In this document: one piece after another, positions 1 through 11,500 of the stretch
Layout of the letters: each line of letters starts with the position of its first letter
How positions within the stretch are numbered: position 1 is the stretch's first letter
DNA from: CBDBZL01 sp031399025
GTDB lineage: Bacteria > Pseudomonadota > Alphaproteobacteria > Sphingomonadales > Sphingomonadaceae
DNA: 28,718 nt
Reading direction: 5' to 3'
Assembly: GCA_031399025.1 (NCBI GenBank)
Contig: JANNOJ010000028.1
Location: forward strand, 1 to 28,718
The notes under the pieces: model-generated
What the model saw: only the letters and a program-made list of their open reading frames with translations
What the model was told of the DNA's origin: nothing
Database searches by the model: none
Translations under genes and position numbers: made by a program

Positions 1-241
1 GCTCGCAGCCGCCGTAATAGCGCCTGCCCGGATAGCCTTCGGCGTATTTGTTGGTCAGCACCGAGCCGACCGCTTCCAGCACCGCGGGACTGGCGATGTT
101 CTCGCTCGCGATCAGCTCGATCCGCTCGCGCTGGCGCGCCAGCTCGCGGCCGATGATCGCATGCACCACAGGGTCGGCGGACGCGAGATCGGCGTGCCAG
201 AAGCGGTCGAGCGGATCGGCGGCGGCAGGATTGGTGTTCAT
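1..241 (-). CDS. glyA: Serine hydroxymethyltransferase, N-terminal part (cut by window edge)
   Basis: Only the first 80 codons are in the window. GlyA is a cytoplasmic PLP enzyme that interconverts serine and glycine while loading one-carbon units on tetrahydrofolate. The visible N-terminus carries the family hallmarks: a start region with DPLDRFW, then RERIELIASEN near residues 40-50, then the LTNKYAEGYPGRRYYGG segment at residues 62-78. The PLP lysine lies outside the window. The ATG at 241 overlaps the rpiB stop as ATGA, so the two genes are translationally coupled. In many alphaproteobacteria rpiB, glyA and nrdR lie together; nrdR would be expected beyond the left edge, which is inference. 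Confidence 0.95.
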   Translation of the reverse strand, partial: MNTNPAAADPLDRFWHADLASADPVVHAIIGRELARQRERIELIASENIASPAVLEAVGSVLTNKYAEGYPGRRYYGGCE

Positions 242-687
242 GCGGGTACGTCCTGGGGCAAGTGCGACAGTTTCTCCACCCGGCGGGTGTGGCGGCCGCC
301 CTCGAACGCGGTCGCCAGGAATGCCTCCAGGCAGGCCTTGGCCAGCTCCACGCCGATCACCCGCTCGCCCATGGCGATGATGTTGGCATCGTTGTGCGAG
401 CGGGCGAAGCGGGCGGAGACCGGCTCGCTCACCAGGGCGCAGCGCACCTGCGGATGCCGGTTGGCGGCGATGGAGATGCCGATCCCGCTGCCGCACAACG
501 CCACCCCGCGCTCGGCTCGGCCCTCCGCGATCGCTGCAGCGATCTTGTAGCCGTAATCGGGGTAGTCGACGGAATCGGCGCAATGCGCGCCGAGATCGTC
601 GACCTCGTGACCCTGGGCGTGGAGCCAGCCGACGAGCTCGGCCTTGAGGGCAAGCGCTGCGTGATCGGAGGCGATGGCGATTTTCAT
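238..687 (-). CDS. rpiB: Ribose-5-phosphate isomerase B
   Basis: A 149-residue protein, the usual length for RpiB, which interconverts ribose 5-phosphate and ribulose 5-phosphate in the cytoplasm. It begins MKIAIASDHAA, the phosphate/sugar-binding start of the RpiB/LacAB family. The catalytic cysteine is C65 in ALCGSGIGISIAANR, and the conserved HNDAN is at residues 98-102. The reading frame runs further upstream to 774, but the family N-terminus fixes the start at 687. The stop overlaps the glyA start. A weak GAAG lies upstream of the ATG and no clear promoter was seen. Upstream lies a 358-base gap. Confidence 0.95.
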   Translation of the reverse strand: MKIAIASDHAALALKAELVGWLHAQGHEVDDLGAHCADSVDYPDYGYKIAAAIAEGRAERGVALCGSGIGISIAANRHPQVRCALVSEPVSARFARSHNDANIIAMGERVIGVELAKACLEAFLATAFEGGRHTRRVEKLSHLPQDVPA

Positions 688-1045
688 GGCGTGATCTTCG
701 TGGCGGCGAGTTTGGTGGCGGCGATTGTCATGCGCCCCGCACATAGGGAGTGTGGCTCGCGCTTGCCACCGCAATCGCCGTGTCCCGCACCCAGTATGTC
801 ACCACCTCGCCGCGACCGGGGACCAGCGCCGGCGACATCGCGCAGCGAGGGGAAGCCGCCCTGGCCGGGGGGCGGAGTCGTCGCGAGCAACGCTCGGAGC
901 CAGCGGCGGTGCGTGCACGACGCCCATGGCGGTGGACTGCGTGGGTGCGTGGGCGCATGATGCAGTGCAACACCACGCTTGGCAGCCATGCGGTTTGCTC
1001 GCATATGCTGTTCCAATTGAGAATCATGCCGCGAAAGGTGAGCGC
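688..1045. other. Intergenic stretch with no recognised gene
   Basis: This 358-base divergent gap lies between rpiB (minus) and the methyltransferase gene (plus). Both strands were read for tRNA, SRP RNA, RNase P RNA and small proteins and nothing recognisable was found; the open frames here have no family features and simply reflect high GC. It must hold promoters for both flanking genes, but no convincing -35/-10 pair stands out. A good ribosome binding site for the plus-strand gene (AAAGGTGAG) is at the right end. Confidence 0.5.
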
Positions 1046-1690
1046 ATGGCAGATCTCTGGTCCCGGCTCATCATGCCGCAGCAGCGCAAATTCCGCACTG
1101 CGCGCGCCGAGCTGATCAGGCGGCTGGCGCCCGAGATCGAGGGCGCCTCGGTCATCGATGTCGGCGGGGCGCTGCCGTTCTGGCGCGCGGTGGGGCACAT
1201 CCTCAAGCCCGGCTCGGTGCGCATCTTCAACATCTCGGAACACCGCAGCAAGATGTTCCAGACGCACCACGAGGATTGGCTGACGGTGGAGCTGTACGAC
1301 GGCGAGCGGCTGCCGGTCGACGACCAGGCGGCCGATTTCGTGCTGTGCAATTCGGTGATCGAGCACGTCCCGCCAGCAGCCCGAGCGAATCTGGCGCGCG
1401 AAATCCGGCGGGTGGGGCGCACCTACATCGTGCAGACGCCATCGCCCGGGTTTCCGCTCGAGCTGCACTTCGGGCTACCGTTCGTCCACTGGCTGCCGCG
1501 TAAGGTAGCGCGCGAGGTGGTGGTCGTTTCACCGTTCAACCTGATGTCCGACGTGAACATCAAGCAGTATTTCGACCAGACCCAGCTGCTGCCGGTGGCC
1601 GAGCTGCGGGGCTATTTCCCGGGCGCCGAGGTGAAGACCGAAAGCTTCCTGGGCATGCCCAAGAGCAATATCGTGATCGGGCGAGGCTAG
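1046..1690 (+). CDS. Class I SAM-dependent methyltransferase (methyltransferase type 11-like)
   Basis: A 214-residue protein with the Rossmann-type methyltransferase pattern. Motif I is VIDVGGALPFW at residues 36-46. An acidic DGERLPVDDQAADFVL stretch (85-100) leads into the motif IV/post-IV segment CNSVIEHVPP at 101-110, and the strand YIVQTPSPGFPLE follows. It has no signal peptide. The substrate cannot be deduced; relatives act on glycans, lipids or small molecules. The start at 1046 is chosen because AAAGGTGAG lies just upstream, although the frame stays open far to the left. It is convergent with rpoD and stands alone. Confidence 0.8.
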   Translation: MADLWSRLIMPQQRKFRTARAELIRRLAPEIEGASVIDVGGALPFWRAVGHILKPGSVRIFNISEHRSKMFQTHHEDWLTVELYDGERLPVDDQAADFVLCNSVIEHVPPAARANLAREIRRVGRTYIVQTPSPGFPLELHFGLPFVHWLPRKVAREVVVVSPFNLMSDVNIKQYFDQTQLLPVAELRGYFPGAEVKTESFLGMPKSNIVIGRG

Positions 1691-1699
1691 GCGTCCACC

Positions 1700-1714
1700 C
1701 GCCGGCGCCCGGCG
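1700..1714. terminator. GC-rich hairpin between convergent genes (possible bidirectional terminator)
   Basis: The 25-base gap between the methyltransferase stop and the rpoD stop holds a perfect 6-bp stem, CGCCGG/CCGGCG, with a CGC loop. There is no U-tract on either strand, so it is not a standard intrinsic terminator. Its position between two converging genes suggests a role in ending or stabilising both transcripts. Confidence 0.4.
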
Positions 1715-1715
1715 A

Positions 1716-3749
<2,034 letters not shown>

Positions 3750-3789
3750 CTGCCTGGTTTCGTTCCGTCCTTGGGTCGCCTGGTAGAGA

Positions 3790-5667
3790 CTACGCTCGAC
3801 CTGCCAATTCGTCGTCAACTGCCGCCGAGGCGGCCCTTTTTCGCGCCAGATGCCCGAGTCGCGACTCGATTTCCAGTTTTCGTTTCCGCAGCCGCTGCTG
3901 TTCGGCATAGGCGGCGGCGGGCTCGTCGCCGAACCGGGCAGTGGCCTGGCCGATGGCTGCATCGAGCGCCGGGCGCTCGACGAGCAGCGTAACGGCTTCG
4001 GCCAAATCCTCTCGCGCCTCGATCGGGTCGTGCCCCTCCACGAGGAAGGAGAAACGGGTGCCGCCCGGCCACGGTGCGACGCCTCCGGGTTCCGATATGG
4101 TGGAATTCCCGCCCGCTTCAAGCGCTTCGCCGTGCTCGAGCAGCAGATCGATGGTCGCTGCGAGGCGCGGATCGCTCGCGGCCAGCTGGAGCAGCCCCTC
4201 GGCGTGGCGGCCGATCTCGCCGGGGTGGCGGGCCAGGCCGGCGATTACCGCCCGGGTGAACAGGTCGCGCGCCCCCCCGGTAGCGGATTGCCGCAATTGC
4301 GCCGCGCCGTCCGGGGAGAGCGGGGCCGCGGCGGGCGCCGCGCCGCGGCGCGCCGGGGGCTGCCAGGCGCGGCGCGCGGGGGTGAACGGCTCGCGTTCGT
4401 GCCGGGGGAAGGCGAAGGCGGAGAAACGATCGCCGAGCTCGCGGCGGTAGAGCGCGCGGATGTCGCGGTCGGCGATGGTGTCGGCATGGGCGAGCACTCG
4501 GGCCTTGAGCCCGGCCTTGTCCTCGGGCGCGGCGAGGGGGAGGGCGTCGCTCTCGTGCTGCCAGATGGCGTCGATCAGCGAGGCGGGCGCGGCCAGCAGC
4601 CGCTCGAGCGCGGCCGGGCCGTCGCGGCGCACGAGGTCGTCGGGGTCGAGCCCGGCCGGCAGGCGGACGATCTCGAGCGACTTGCCCGGCTGCAGCAACG
4701 GCAGCGCCCGGGTGATCGCCCGCATCGCCGCGCGCTGCCCGGCGGCATCGCCGTCGAAGCAGAGCAGCGGCTTGTCGGCGATGCGCCAGAGCAGTTCGAG
4801 CTGCGGTTCGGTCAGCGCGGTGCCCATCGGCGCCACCACCGCCTCGAAGCCGGCCTGGGCGAGGGCGACGGTGTCCAGGTAGCCTTCGACCACCACCAGG
4901 CGGCCGGATTCGCGCGCCGCCGGCCCGGCGCGGTGCAGGTTGTAGAGCGTGCGGCCCTTGTCGAACAGCGGGGTATCGGGCGAGTTCAGGTATTTGGGCG
5001 CGTTCGGGGCGGCTTCGAGGAGGCGGCCGCCGAAGCCGATCACCCGCCCGCACGCATCCTGGATCGGCAGGGTGATGCGGCCGCGGAAGCGGTCGTAGGG
5101 CTCCTTGCCCTCGGCCGCCACCAGCAGCCCGGCCTCGACCAGCAGCGGCTGGCCGAACCGCTCGAGCGCCTGGGCGAGGGCGCCGCGCTCATCGGGCGCC
5201 CAGCCGAAGCCGAAGCGCTCCATGGTGCGGGCATCGAGGCCGCGCCGGGCCAGGTAATCGCGGGCCCGGGCGCCGGGCGGGGCGGCGAGGCTGGCGACGA
5301 ACCAGTCCTGCGCGGCCTGGGTCGCGTCGTGCAGAGTGGCGCGCTGTTGCGCGCGCGCCGCGAAGGCCGGGTCGGGCGCAGGCAGTTCCAGCCCCGCCTC
5401 GGCGGCGAGCTCCTTGATCGCGTCCATGAACGCCAGGCCGCGCTGGTCGGTGAGCCAGCGGATCGCATCGCCGTGCGCGCCGCAGCCGAAGCAATGGTAG
5501 AAGCCCTTGGCGTCGTTGATGGTGAAGCTGGGCGTTTTCTCGTTGTGGAACGGACAGCACGCCTTCCACTCATTGCCCGCGCGGACCAGCTTGACCGTGC
5601 GCCGCACGAGCCCCGAGAGGCTGGTGCGGGAGCGCAATTCGTCGAGCCATTGGGGGGAGAGCGACAT
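3790..5667 (-). CDS. dnaG: DNA primase
   Basis: A 625-residue primase that lays RNA primers at the replication fork together with DnaB. The CHC2 zinc ribbon uses C38, H41, C59 and C62 (CPFH ... CFGC). The Toprim catalytic core shows EGYLD at 261-265 and DGDAAG at 305-310, the acidic metal-binding residues. The C-terminal part, which would contact the helicase, is less conserved and ends in a charged helix. The ATG at 5667 gives the usual MSLSPQWLDELR start; a GTG six codons upstream (5685) is possible, and neither has a strong ribosome binding site. The 79-base gap to yqeY holds an inverted repeat GCGATT/AATCGC (5693-5711) of unknown role. Confidence 0.97.
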   Translation of the reverse strand: MSLSPQWLDELRSRTSLSGLVRRTVKLVRAGNEWKACCPFHNEKTPSFTINDAKGFYHCFGCGAHGDAIRWLTDQRGLAFMDAIKELAAEAGLELPAPDPAFAARAQQRATLHDATQAAQDWFVASLAAPPGARARDYLARRGLDARTMERFGFGWAPDERGALAQALERFGQPLLVEAGLLVAAEGKEPYDRFRGRITLPIQDACGRVIGFGGRLLEAAPNAPKYLNSPDTPLFDKGRTLYNLHRAGPAARESGRLVVVEGYLDTVALAQAGFEAVVAPMGTALTEPQLELLWRIADKPLLCFDGDAAGQRAAMRAITRALPLLQPGKSLEIVRLPAGLDPDDLVRRDGPAALERLLAAPASLIDAIWQHESDALPLAAPEDKAGLKARVLAHADTIADRDIRALYRRELGDRFSAFAFPRHEREPFTPARRAWQPPARRGAAPAAAPLSPDGAAQLRQSATGGARDLFTRAVIAGLARHPGEIGRHAEGLLQLAASDPRLAATIDLLLEHGEALEAGGNSTISEPGGVAPWPGGTRFSFLVEGHDPIEAREDLAEAVTLLVERPALDAAIGQATARFGDEPAAAYAEQQRLRKRKLEIESRLGHLARKRAASAAVDDELAGRA

Positions 5668-5746
5668 CGGCGCGAACGCTAACACGCCTACAGCGATTCG
5701 GGGACAATCGCGCCGCGACCATCCCCCATCCTGAGCCGAGGCCTGG

Positions 5747-6199
5747 CTAGGCCAGCGCCGCCTTCACCAGCGCGCTTGCCTGGCTCATGTCGAGCGCGGC
5801 GCCGTGGCGGGCTTTCAGCTCGGCCAGCACCCGGCCCATGTCCTTGAGGCCGCTCGCCCCCAACGTCGCCTTGACCTCGTCGATCGCGGCGCGCGTGGCG
5901 CTCTCGTCGAGCCTGGTCGGCAGGAACTCCTGAATGACCGCCAGCTCGGCGCGTTCCTGCGCGGCCAGCTCCTCGCGACCGCCGGCGACGAACAGCTCGA
6001 TCGATTCGGCGCGCTGCTTGGCCATCCTGAGCAGCACCTGGGTGACCAGCTCGTCGTCGGGCGGTGGGCTGGCGGCGGGGCGCAGCTCGATATCCCGATC
6101 CTTGAGCTTGGCGCCGATCAGCCGCAGCGCCGCCACCCGCGGCTTGTCGCCCGCCTTCATCGCGGCGATGGTGGCTGCCTGGATGTCCTGCCGCAGCAT
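5747..6199 (-). CDS. GatB/YqeY domain protein
   Basis: A 150-residue protein of the YqeY family, related to the tail domain of the GatB amidotransferase subunit. That domain contacts tRNA in GatB, but the role of the stand-alone form is not settled. Family features are the start MLRQDIQAATIAAMKAGDK, the segment RVAALRLIGAKLKDRDIE, the helix AELAVIQEFLPTRLDE and the motif GASGLKDMGRVLAELK. A good ribosome binding site, AAGGAAGG, precedes the ATG at 6199, so the longer upstream frame is rejected. It heads the cluster with dnaG and rpoD, in the place that rpsU holds in E. coli, and is divergent from carA, as is common in alphaproteobacteria. Confidence 0.92.
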   Translation of the reverse strand: MLRQDIQAATIAAMKAGDKPRVAALRLIGAKLKDRDIELRPAASPPPDDELVTQVLLRMAKQRAESIELFVAGGREELAAQERAELAVIQEFLPTRLDESATRAAIDEVKATLGASGLKDMGRVLAELKARHGAALDMSQASALVKAALA

Positions 6200-6304
6200 C
6201 GGTGCCTTCCTTGCCCATGGGGTCCGCCACGAACGGCCCGGCCGCTCTCCTACTGCAGTCGCGTCGCCGGTCAAACCATCACGGCGCCGCGCGCGACGGG
6301 CCGC

Positions 6305-6333
6305 TTGACGCGGCGGATGGGCAGGTCTAGCCG
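6305..6333 (+). promoter_or_regulatory. Possible weak sigma-70 promoter for carA
   Basis: TTGACG is followed after 17 bases by TAGCCG, about 50 bases upstream of the carA start, in the 182-base divergent gap with yqeY. The -35 box is good and the -10 box is poor, so this is tentative. Confidence 0.3.
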
Positions 6334-6381
6334 CCGCCCCTTAGCACCATCGCCGGATTACTCGCAGACGGGAGCCCTTCC

Positions 6382-7563
6382 ATGGCTTTTTCCGCGCCTC
6401 AAGTTGCGCAGACCAAGGGGCAGGCGCAGCCCGGGGGCGCGACGGGCGTGCTGGTGCTCGCCGACGGCGCCTGCGTGTGGGGCAAGGGCTTCGGCGCGGC
6501 CGGCGCCAAGGTGGGCGAGGTGTGCTTCAACACCGCGATGACCGGCTACCAGGAGATCCTCACCGACCCCTCCTATGCCGGGCAGATCATCACCTTCACC
6601 TTCCCGCACATCGGCAATGTCGGGGCGAACGCCGAGGACGTGGAGAGCCGCGTGGAGAGCGCTTTGGGCTGCGTGGTGCGCGAGGAGGTGACGCGCCATT
6701 CCAGCTTCCGGGCGGAGCGCGAATTCGCCGAATGGATGGCGGAGGCGGGCAAGATCGGGGTTTCGGGCGTCGATACCCGCGCGCTCACCCGCCGCATCCG
6801 CAAGCGCGGCGCGCCCAATGCGGTGATCGCGCACGCCGCCGATGGCGTGTTCGACATCCCCGCTTTGCAGGCGCAGGCGCGGCAATGGCCCGGGCTGGAG
6901 GGGATGGACCTGGCCGAGCGCGTCTCCCGCGAACGCCAAGAGGAGTGGGGCGGCGGCGCCTGGGTGCTGGGGCAGGGCTATGGCGCGGTTGATGGTGGTG
7001 ACCGCCCGCACGTGGTGGCGGTGGATTACGGCAGCAAGGACAATATCTTCCGCAATCTGGTGAAGGCCGGGGCGAAGGTGACGGTGGTGCCCGCGCGCGT
7101 CTCGGTCGACGAGATCATGGCGCTCGAGCCCGACGGCGTGTTCCTGTCCAACGGTCCGGGCGATCCGGCCGCGACCGGTGTCTACGCGGTGCCGGTGGTG
7201 AAGGAATTGCTGGAGCGCGACGTGCCGATCTTCGGCATTTGCCTGGGCCATCAGCTGCTCGGGCTGGCGGCGGGGGCGAAGACCTCGAAGATGCGCCAGG
7301 GCCATCGCGGCGCCAACCACCCGGTCAAGCGGCTCGACACCGACATGGTCGAGATCACCTCGATGAACCACGGCTTCGCGGTGGACAATATCGGCCTGCC
7401 CGAGGGGATCGAGGAGACGCACGTGTCGCTGTTCGACGGCACCAATTGCGGGATTGCGATCAGGGGCAAGCGGGCGTTCGGGGTGCAGTATCACCCCGAG
7501 GCGAGCCCGGGGCCGCAGGACAGTTTCTACCTGTTCGAGAAGTTCGTGGGGATGCTGGGGTGA
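6382..7563 (+). CDS. carA: Carbamoyl phosphate synthase small (glutaminase) subunit
   Basis: A 393-residue subunit that releases ammonia from glutamine for CarB, feeding arginine and pyrimidine synthesis. The N-terminal CPSase small-chain domain (about residues 21-160) includes CFNTAMTGYQEILTDPSY. The class I glutamine amidotransferase domain (about 208-390) has the nucleophile C287 in FGICLGHQ and the partners H371 and E373 in GVQYHPEA. The start codon is preceded by GGGAG. The TGA stop overlaps a GTG start of the next gene (GTGA). Unusually, carB does not follow directly: two unrelated genes lie between them. Confidence 0.97.
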   Translation: MAFSAPQVAQTKGQAQPGGATGVLVLADGACVWGKGFGAAGAKVGEVCFNTAMTGYQEILTDPSYAGQIITFTFPHIGNVGANAEDVESRVESALGCVVREEVTRHSSFRAEREFAEWMAEAGKIGVSGVDTRALTRRIRKRGAPNAVIAHAADGVFDIPALQAQARQWPGLEGMDLAERVSRERQEEWGGGAWVLGQGYGAVDGGDRPHVVAVDYGSKDNIFRNLVKAGAKVTVVPARVSVDEIMALEPDGVFLSNGPGDPAATGVYAVPVVKELLERDVPIFGICLGHQLLGLAAGAKTSKMRQGHRGANHPVKRLDTDMVEITSMNHGFAVDNIGLPEGIEETHVSLFDGTNCGIAIRGKRAFGVQYHPEASPGPQDSFYLFEKFVGMLG

Positions 7564-7931
7564 GCGCAAAGCCGTCAGACACTTACAGTGAGTTCTGCTC
7601 AGGTGTCTTGCTAGCTTGTGCTGACGAGCAACGTCACCACACCACCGAGCCGGTCGACATTGACCGCCTTTGTGCAGATCGCTTTTCGAATGTTCCACAT
7701 GCTTGGGTTGAATCTGTAATCGGCACTTTCGTGAACCATGGTTTCGGAGAAGACTGGTCAACTCTAGACGGGCGCTTGTTTTACATCAAGGGTCCGGGCT
7801 TCATGGAAGCAGAGGCGATCAGGAAACTAACACGGACACCCACCTTCGGTGAAAGAGCAAGGTCGATCCCACGGAGTGATTGGATAGCTCTGGGCGCCCT
7901 TGTGGTGTCGCTGTTGGCGTTGTTCCGGTGA
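7560..7931 (+). CDS. Hypothetical protein with C-terminal membrane anchor, inserted in the carAB operon
   Basis: A 123-residue protein starting at a GTG that overlaps the carA stop. No family is recognised. The soluble part holds several short amphipathic stretches (HAWVESVIGTFVNHGFGEDW, then GFMEAEAIRKLTR) that could form a small helical or winged-helix fold. The last 16 residues include one hydrophobic span, WIALGALVVSLLALF, so the protein is probably tail-anchored with its N-terminus in the cytoplasm. Base composition is unlike the neighbours: a hand count of 7561-7860 gives 157 of 300 G+C (52%), against about 65% at the end of carA and 75% just downstream. This suggests recent acquisition. 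The stop overlaps the next GTG start. Confidence 0.7.
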   Translation: MSAKPSDTYSEFCSGVLLACADEQRHHTTEPVDIDRLCADRFSNVPHAWVESVIGTFVNHGFGEDWSTLDGRLFYIKGPGFMEAEAIRKLTRTPTFGERARSIPRSDWIALGALVVSLLALFR

Positions 7932-8524
7932 GTAGAGCGCAACTAGCCTTAGCGTTGATGGTAGGCTCATATACCCACGAAGCATTTGCTCAAGAAGCCA
8001 TTCAGCTCCCGCTGTTCGATGGTGCGCTCGTCCTCACCACCCAGGCCGGGCTGCGGCAGGACGTGCGCGAGCCGGATGGCGCGCTGCTCGATTTCTGGCG
8101 CCCCGTGACCTTCGGGCCGAGCGACAGGCCGATCGGTGGGCGGATGGATTGCAAGCTCGCGGGGGTGCGGGAGGATTATACCGACGCATTGTTCGATATC
8201 CGCCAGCGCTATCGCGATACGCGCGAGGAGCGCGAGCGGAGCGGGCTCGACGATGACAGCGACGATTACACCCAGAGCGATGCCATCCGCCGGCTGGAAA
8301 TCGTCGGCCATGCGGGCGAGCCGCACCGGCACTACGTGCTCACCTTCCTCGCTTACCGCGCCGAGCCCTACCTGTATGACATCCGCCTCAACTGCGAGTT
8401 CCGCCATCTCGGCGAGCCGCGGCGCGGGACAGATTACGCCGCGATCATGCGCCAGTATGTGGACATCGCGGTGCCCTTGAGCGAAACGCCCGCCGCCACA
8501 AACCCCGCAACACCGGATAGCTGA
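7928..8524 (+). CDS. Hypothetical exported protein between carA and carB
   Basis: A 198-residue protein whose GTG start overlaps the previous stop and whose TGA shares one base with the carB ATG. The N-terminus, SRAQLALALMVGSYTHEAFA, reads as a weak signal peptide with a likely cut after AFA, so the rest would be periplasmic. The mature part is acidic (ERSGLDDDSDDY near the middle) with a C-terminal Pro/Ala/Thr tail. No domain is recognised. The first ~30 codons are in low-GC DNA (7921-7980 is 31 of 60), while from about 8040 the GC is back to 75% (45 of 60 in 8041-8100). The gene may therefore be a junction product in which foreign DNA supplies the start and signal region of a resident gene. 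Confidence 0.7.
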   Translation: MSRAQLALALMVGSYTHEAFAQEAIQLPLFDGALVLTTQAGLRQDVREPDGALLDFWRPVTFGPSDRPIGGRMDCKLAGVREDYTDALFDIRQRYRDTREERERSGLDDDSDDYTQSDAIRRLEIVGHAGEPHRHYVLTFLAYRAEPYLYDIRLNCEFRHLGEPRRGTDYAAIMRQYVDIAVPLSETPAATNPATPDS

Positions 8525-11500
8525 TGCCCAAGCGCACCGACATCTCCTCGATCCTGGTCATCGGCGCGGGGCCGATCATCATCGGCCAGGCGTGCGAGTT
8601 CGACTATTCGGGAACTCAGGCCATCAAGGCCTTGAAAGAAGAGGGTTATCGGGTCGTCCTGGTGAATTCCAACCCCGCCACCATCATGACCGATCCGGAC
8701 ATGGCGGACGCCACCTATATCGAGCCGATCACGCCCGATATCGTCGCCAAGATCATCGCCCGCGAGCGGCCCGATGCGCTGCTGCCGACGATGGGCGGGC
8801 AGACCGCGCTCAATTGCGCGCTGGCGCTCGATGCGGACGGCACACTGGCCAAGTACGGTGTGGAGATGATCGGCGCCAAGGCCGACGCGATCGACATGGC
8901 CGAGAACCGCACCCGCTTTCGCCAGGCGATGGACCGGATCGGGCTGGAAAGCGCGCGCAGCGGCACCGCGCACAACGTCGAGGAGGCGTTCGCGGTGCTC
9001 GAACACACCGGGCTGCCGGCGATCATCCGCCCCAGCTTCACGCTCGGCGGCACGGGCGGGGGCATCGCCTACAATCGGGGCGAGTTCGAGGCGATCGTGA
9101 AGAGCGGCCTGGCCGCCAGCCCGACCAAGGAGGTGCTGATCGAGGAAAGCCTGCTCGGCTGGAAGGAGTTCGAGATGGAGGTGGTCCGCGACCGGGCGGA
9201 CAATGCCATCATCGTCTGCGCGATCGAGAACGTCGACCCGATGGGGGTGCATACCGGCGATTCGATCACGGTCGCCCCGGCGCTGACGCTGACCGACAAG
9301 GAATATCAGATCATGCGCTCGGCGAGCATTGCCGTGCTGCGTGAAATCGGCGTGGAAACAGGGGGTTCCAACGTCCAGTTCGCAGTCGATCCGAAGTCCG
9401 GCCGGCTGATCGTGATCGAGATGAACCCGCGCGTCTCGCGCTCCTCGGCGCTGGCCTCCAAGGCCACCGGCTTTCCGATCGCGCGCGTCGCGGCCAAGCT
9501 GGCGGTGGGCTATACGCTCGACGAGATCACCAACGAGATCACCGGCGCCACGCCCGCCAGCTTCGAGCCGACGATCGATTACGTGGTCACCAAGATCCCG
9601 CGCTTCGCCTTCGAGAAGTTCAAGGGCGCCAAGGTGGAGCTGTCCACCTCGATGAAGTCGGTGGGCGAGGTGATGGCGATCGGCCGCAGCTTCAAGGAAT
9701 CGCTGCAGAAGGCGCTGCGGGGGCTCGAGACGGGGCTGGACGGCTTCAACCGCGTGGTCGAGCTGGAAGGCGCGAGCCGCGACCAGATCACCGCGGCGCT
9801 GGCCCGCGCCACGCCCGACCGGCTGCTGCACGCGGCGCAGGCGATGCGCGAGGGGTTCAGCGTGGCGGAGATCCAGGCGATCACCCATTACGACCCCTGG
9901 TTCCTGCGCCATATCGAGGAGATCGTGGCCGAAGAGGCGGCGATCAACGCCGATGGCCTGCCGGGCACCGCCGAAGGGCTGCGGCGGCTGAAGGCGATGG
10001 GCTTCTCCGACCGGCGGCTCGCCACGCTGGCGGTGCGCTCGGTCGGCGTGGCCGGCGGCCTGGCCGAGACCCAGGCCAAGCGTTCGGGCCTGCTCCACGA
10101 TGCGCTGCGGGCGATGGCCGGAGCCACCAGCGAGGCCGAGGTGCGCCAGCTGCGCGAGAAACTGGGGGTGCTGCCGGTGTTCAAGCGCATCGACAGCTGC
10201 GCCGCCGAGTTCGAGGCGATCACACCTTACATGTACTCCACCTACGAGGCGCCCTCGTTCGGCGAGCCCGAGAACGAGGCGATGCCGACCGAGCGGCGCA
10301 AGGTGGTGATCCTGGGCGGCGGTCCCAACCGGATCGGCCAGGGCATCGAGTTCGATTATTGCTGCGTCCACGCCTGCTTCGCGCTCGCCGAAGCCGGTTT
10401 CGAGACGATCATGATCAACTGCAACCCCGAGACGGTGTCGACCGATTACGACACCTCCGACCGGCTCTATTTCGAGCCGCTCACCGCCGAGGACGTGCTC
10501 GAGATCCTGCGGGTGGAGAATGCGACCGGCGAACTGGCCGGCGTGATCGTGCAGTTCGGCGGGCAGACGCCGCTCAAGCTGGCGCGCGCGCTGGAGCAGG
10601 CGGGCATCCCGATCCTGGGCACCAGCCCCGAGGCGATCGACCTGGCCGAAGACCGCGAGCGCTTCGCCGCGCTGGTCAGCAGGCTGGGCCTGCGCCAGCC
10701 GGCCAACGGCCTGGCCCGCAGCCGCGACGAGGCGGCCGCCGTGGCGGCGCGGATCGGCTACCCCGTTCTGCTGCGCCCATCCTACGTCCTGGGCGGGCGG
10801 GCGATGGAGATCGTCGATTCAGAAGCCCAGCTCGACAATTACATCGCCAATGCGGTGAGCGTCTCGGGCGACAGCCCGGTGCTGGTCGACCAGTACCTGC
10901 GCGATGCCATCGAATGCGACGTCGATGCGCTGTGCGACGGCGAGCAGGTGGTGATCGCCGGGGTGATGCAGCACATCGAGGAGGCCGGCGTCCATTCGGG
11001 CGACAGCGCCTGTTCGCTGCCGCCCTACAGCCTGGGACCCGAGATCATCGCCGAGATGGAACGCCAAGCGCAGGCGCTGGCGACGGCGCTGGGCGTGCGC
11101 GGGCTGATGAACGTGCAGTTCGCGGTGAAGGACGGGCCCGACGGGCAGCAGGTATACCTCATCGAGGTCAATCCTCGCGCCAGCCGCACCGTGCCCTTCG
11201 TCGCCAAGGCGATCGGCCAGCCGGTGGCCAAGTTCGCCGCGCGGATCATGGCGGGCGAGAAGCTGGCCGACCTGCCGGCGATCCGCCGCGAGATCGACTA
11301 CGTGGCGGTGAAGGAGGCGGTGTTCCCCTTCGCCCGCTTTCCCGGCTCGGACCCGGTGCTCTCGCCGGAGATGAAATCCACCGGCGAGGTGATGGGGATC
11401 GATGTCGATTTCGAACGCGCCTACGCCAAGTCGCAGATCGCCGAAGGCACCATGCTGCCCGAAGCGGGCACGCTGTTCGTCTCGGTGAAGGAGGGCGACA

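Noticed and set aside
688..1045. Small RNA or tRNA gene in the rpiB-methyltransferase gap
   Set aside because: No T-loop GTTCGAATCC-type segment, SRP loop or RNase P core sequence was found on either strand.
7531..8019. 8-base direct repeat CTGTTCGA (7531-7538 and 8012-8019) as target duplication flanking the low-GC block
   Set aside because: The same octamer also occurs at 7429-7436 and encodes the common Leu-Phe-Glu/Asp; it is likely chance.
8434..10371. Long minus-strand open frame opposite carB (645 codons)
   Set aside because: The opposite strand is unmistakably CarB; high GC removes stops from the antisense frame. The protein is His/Arg/Asp-rich without domains.
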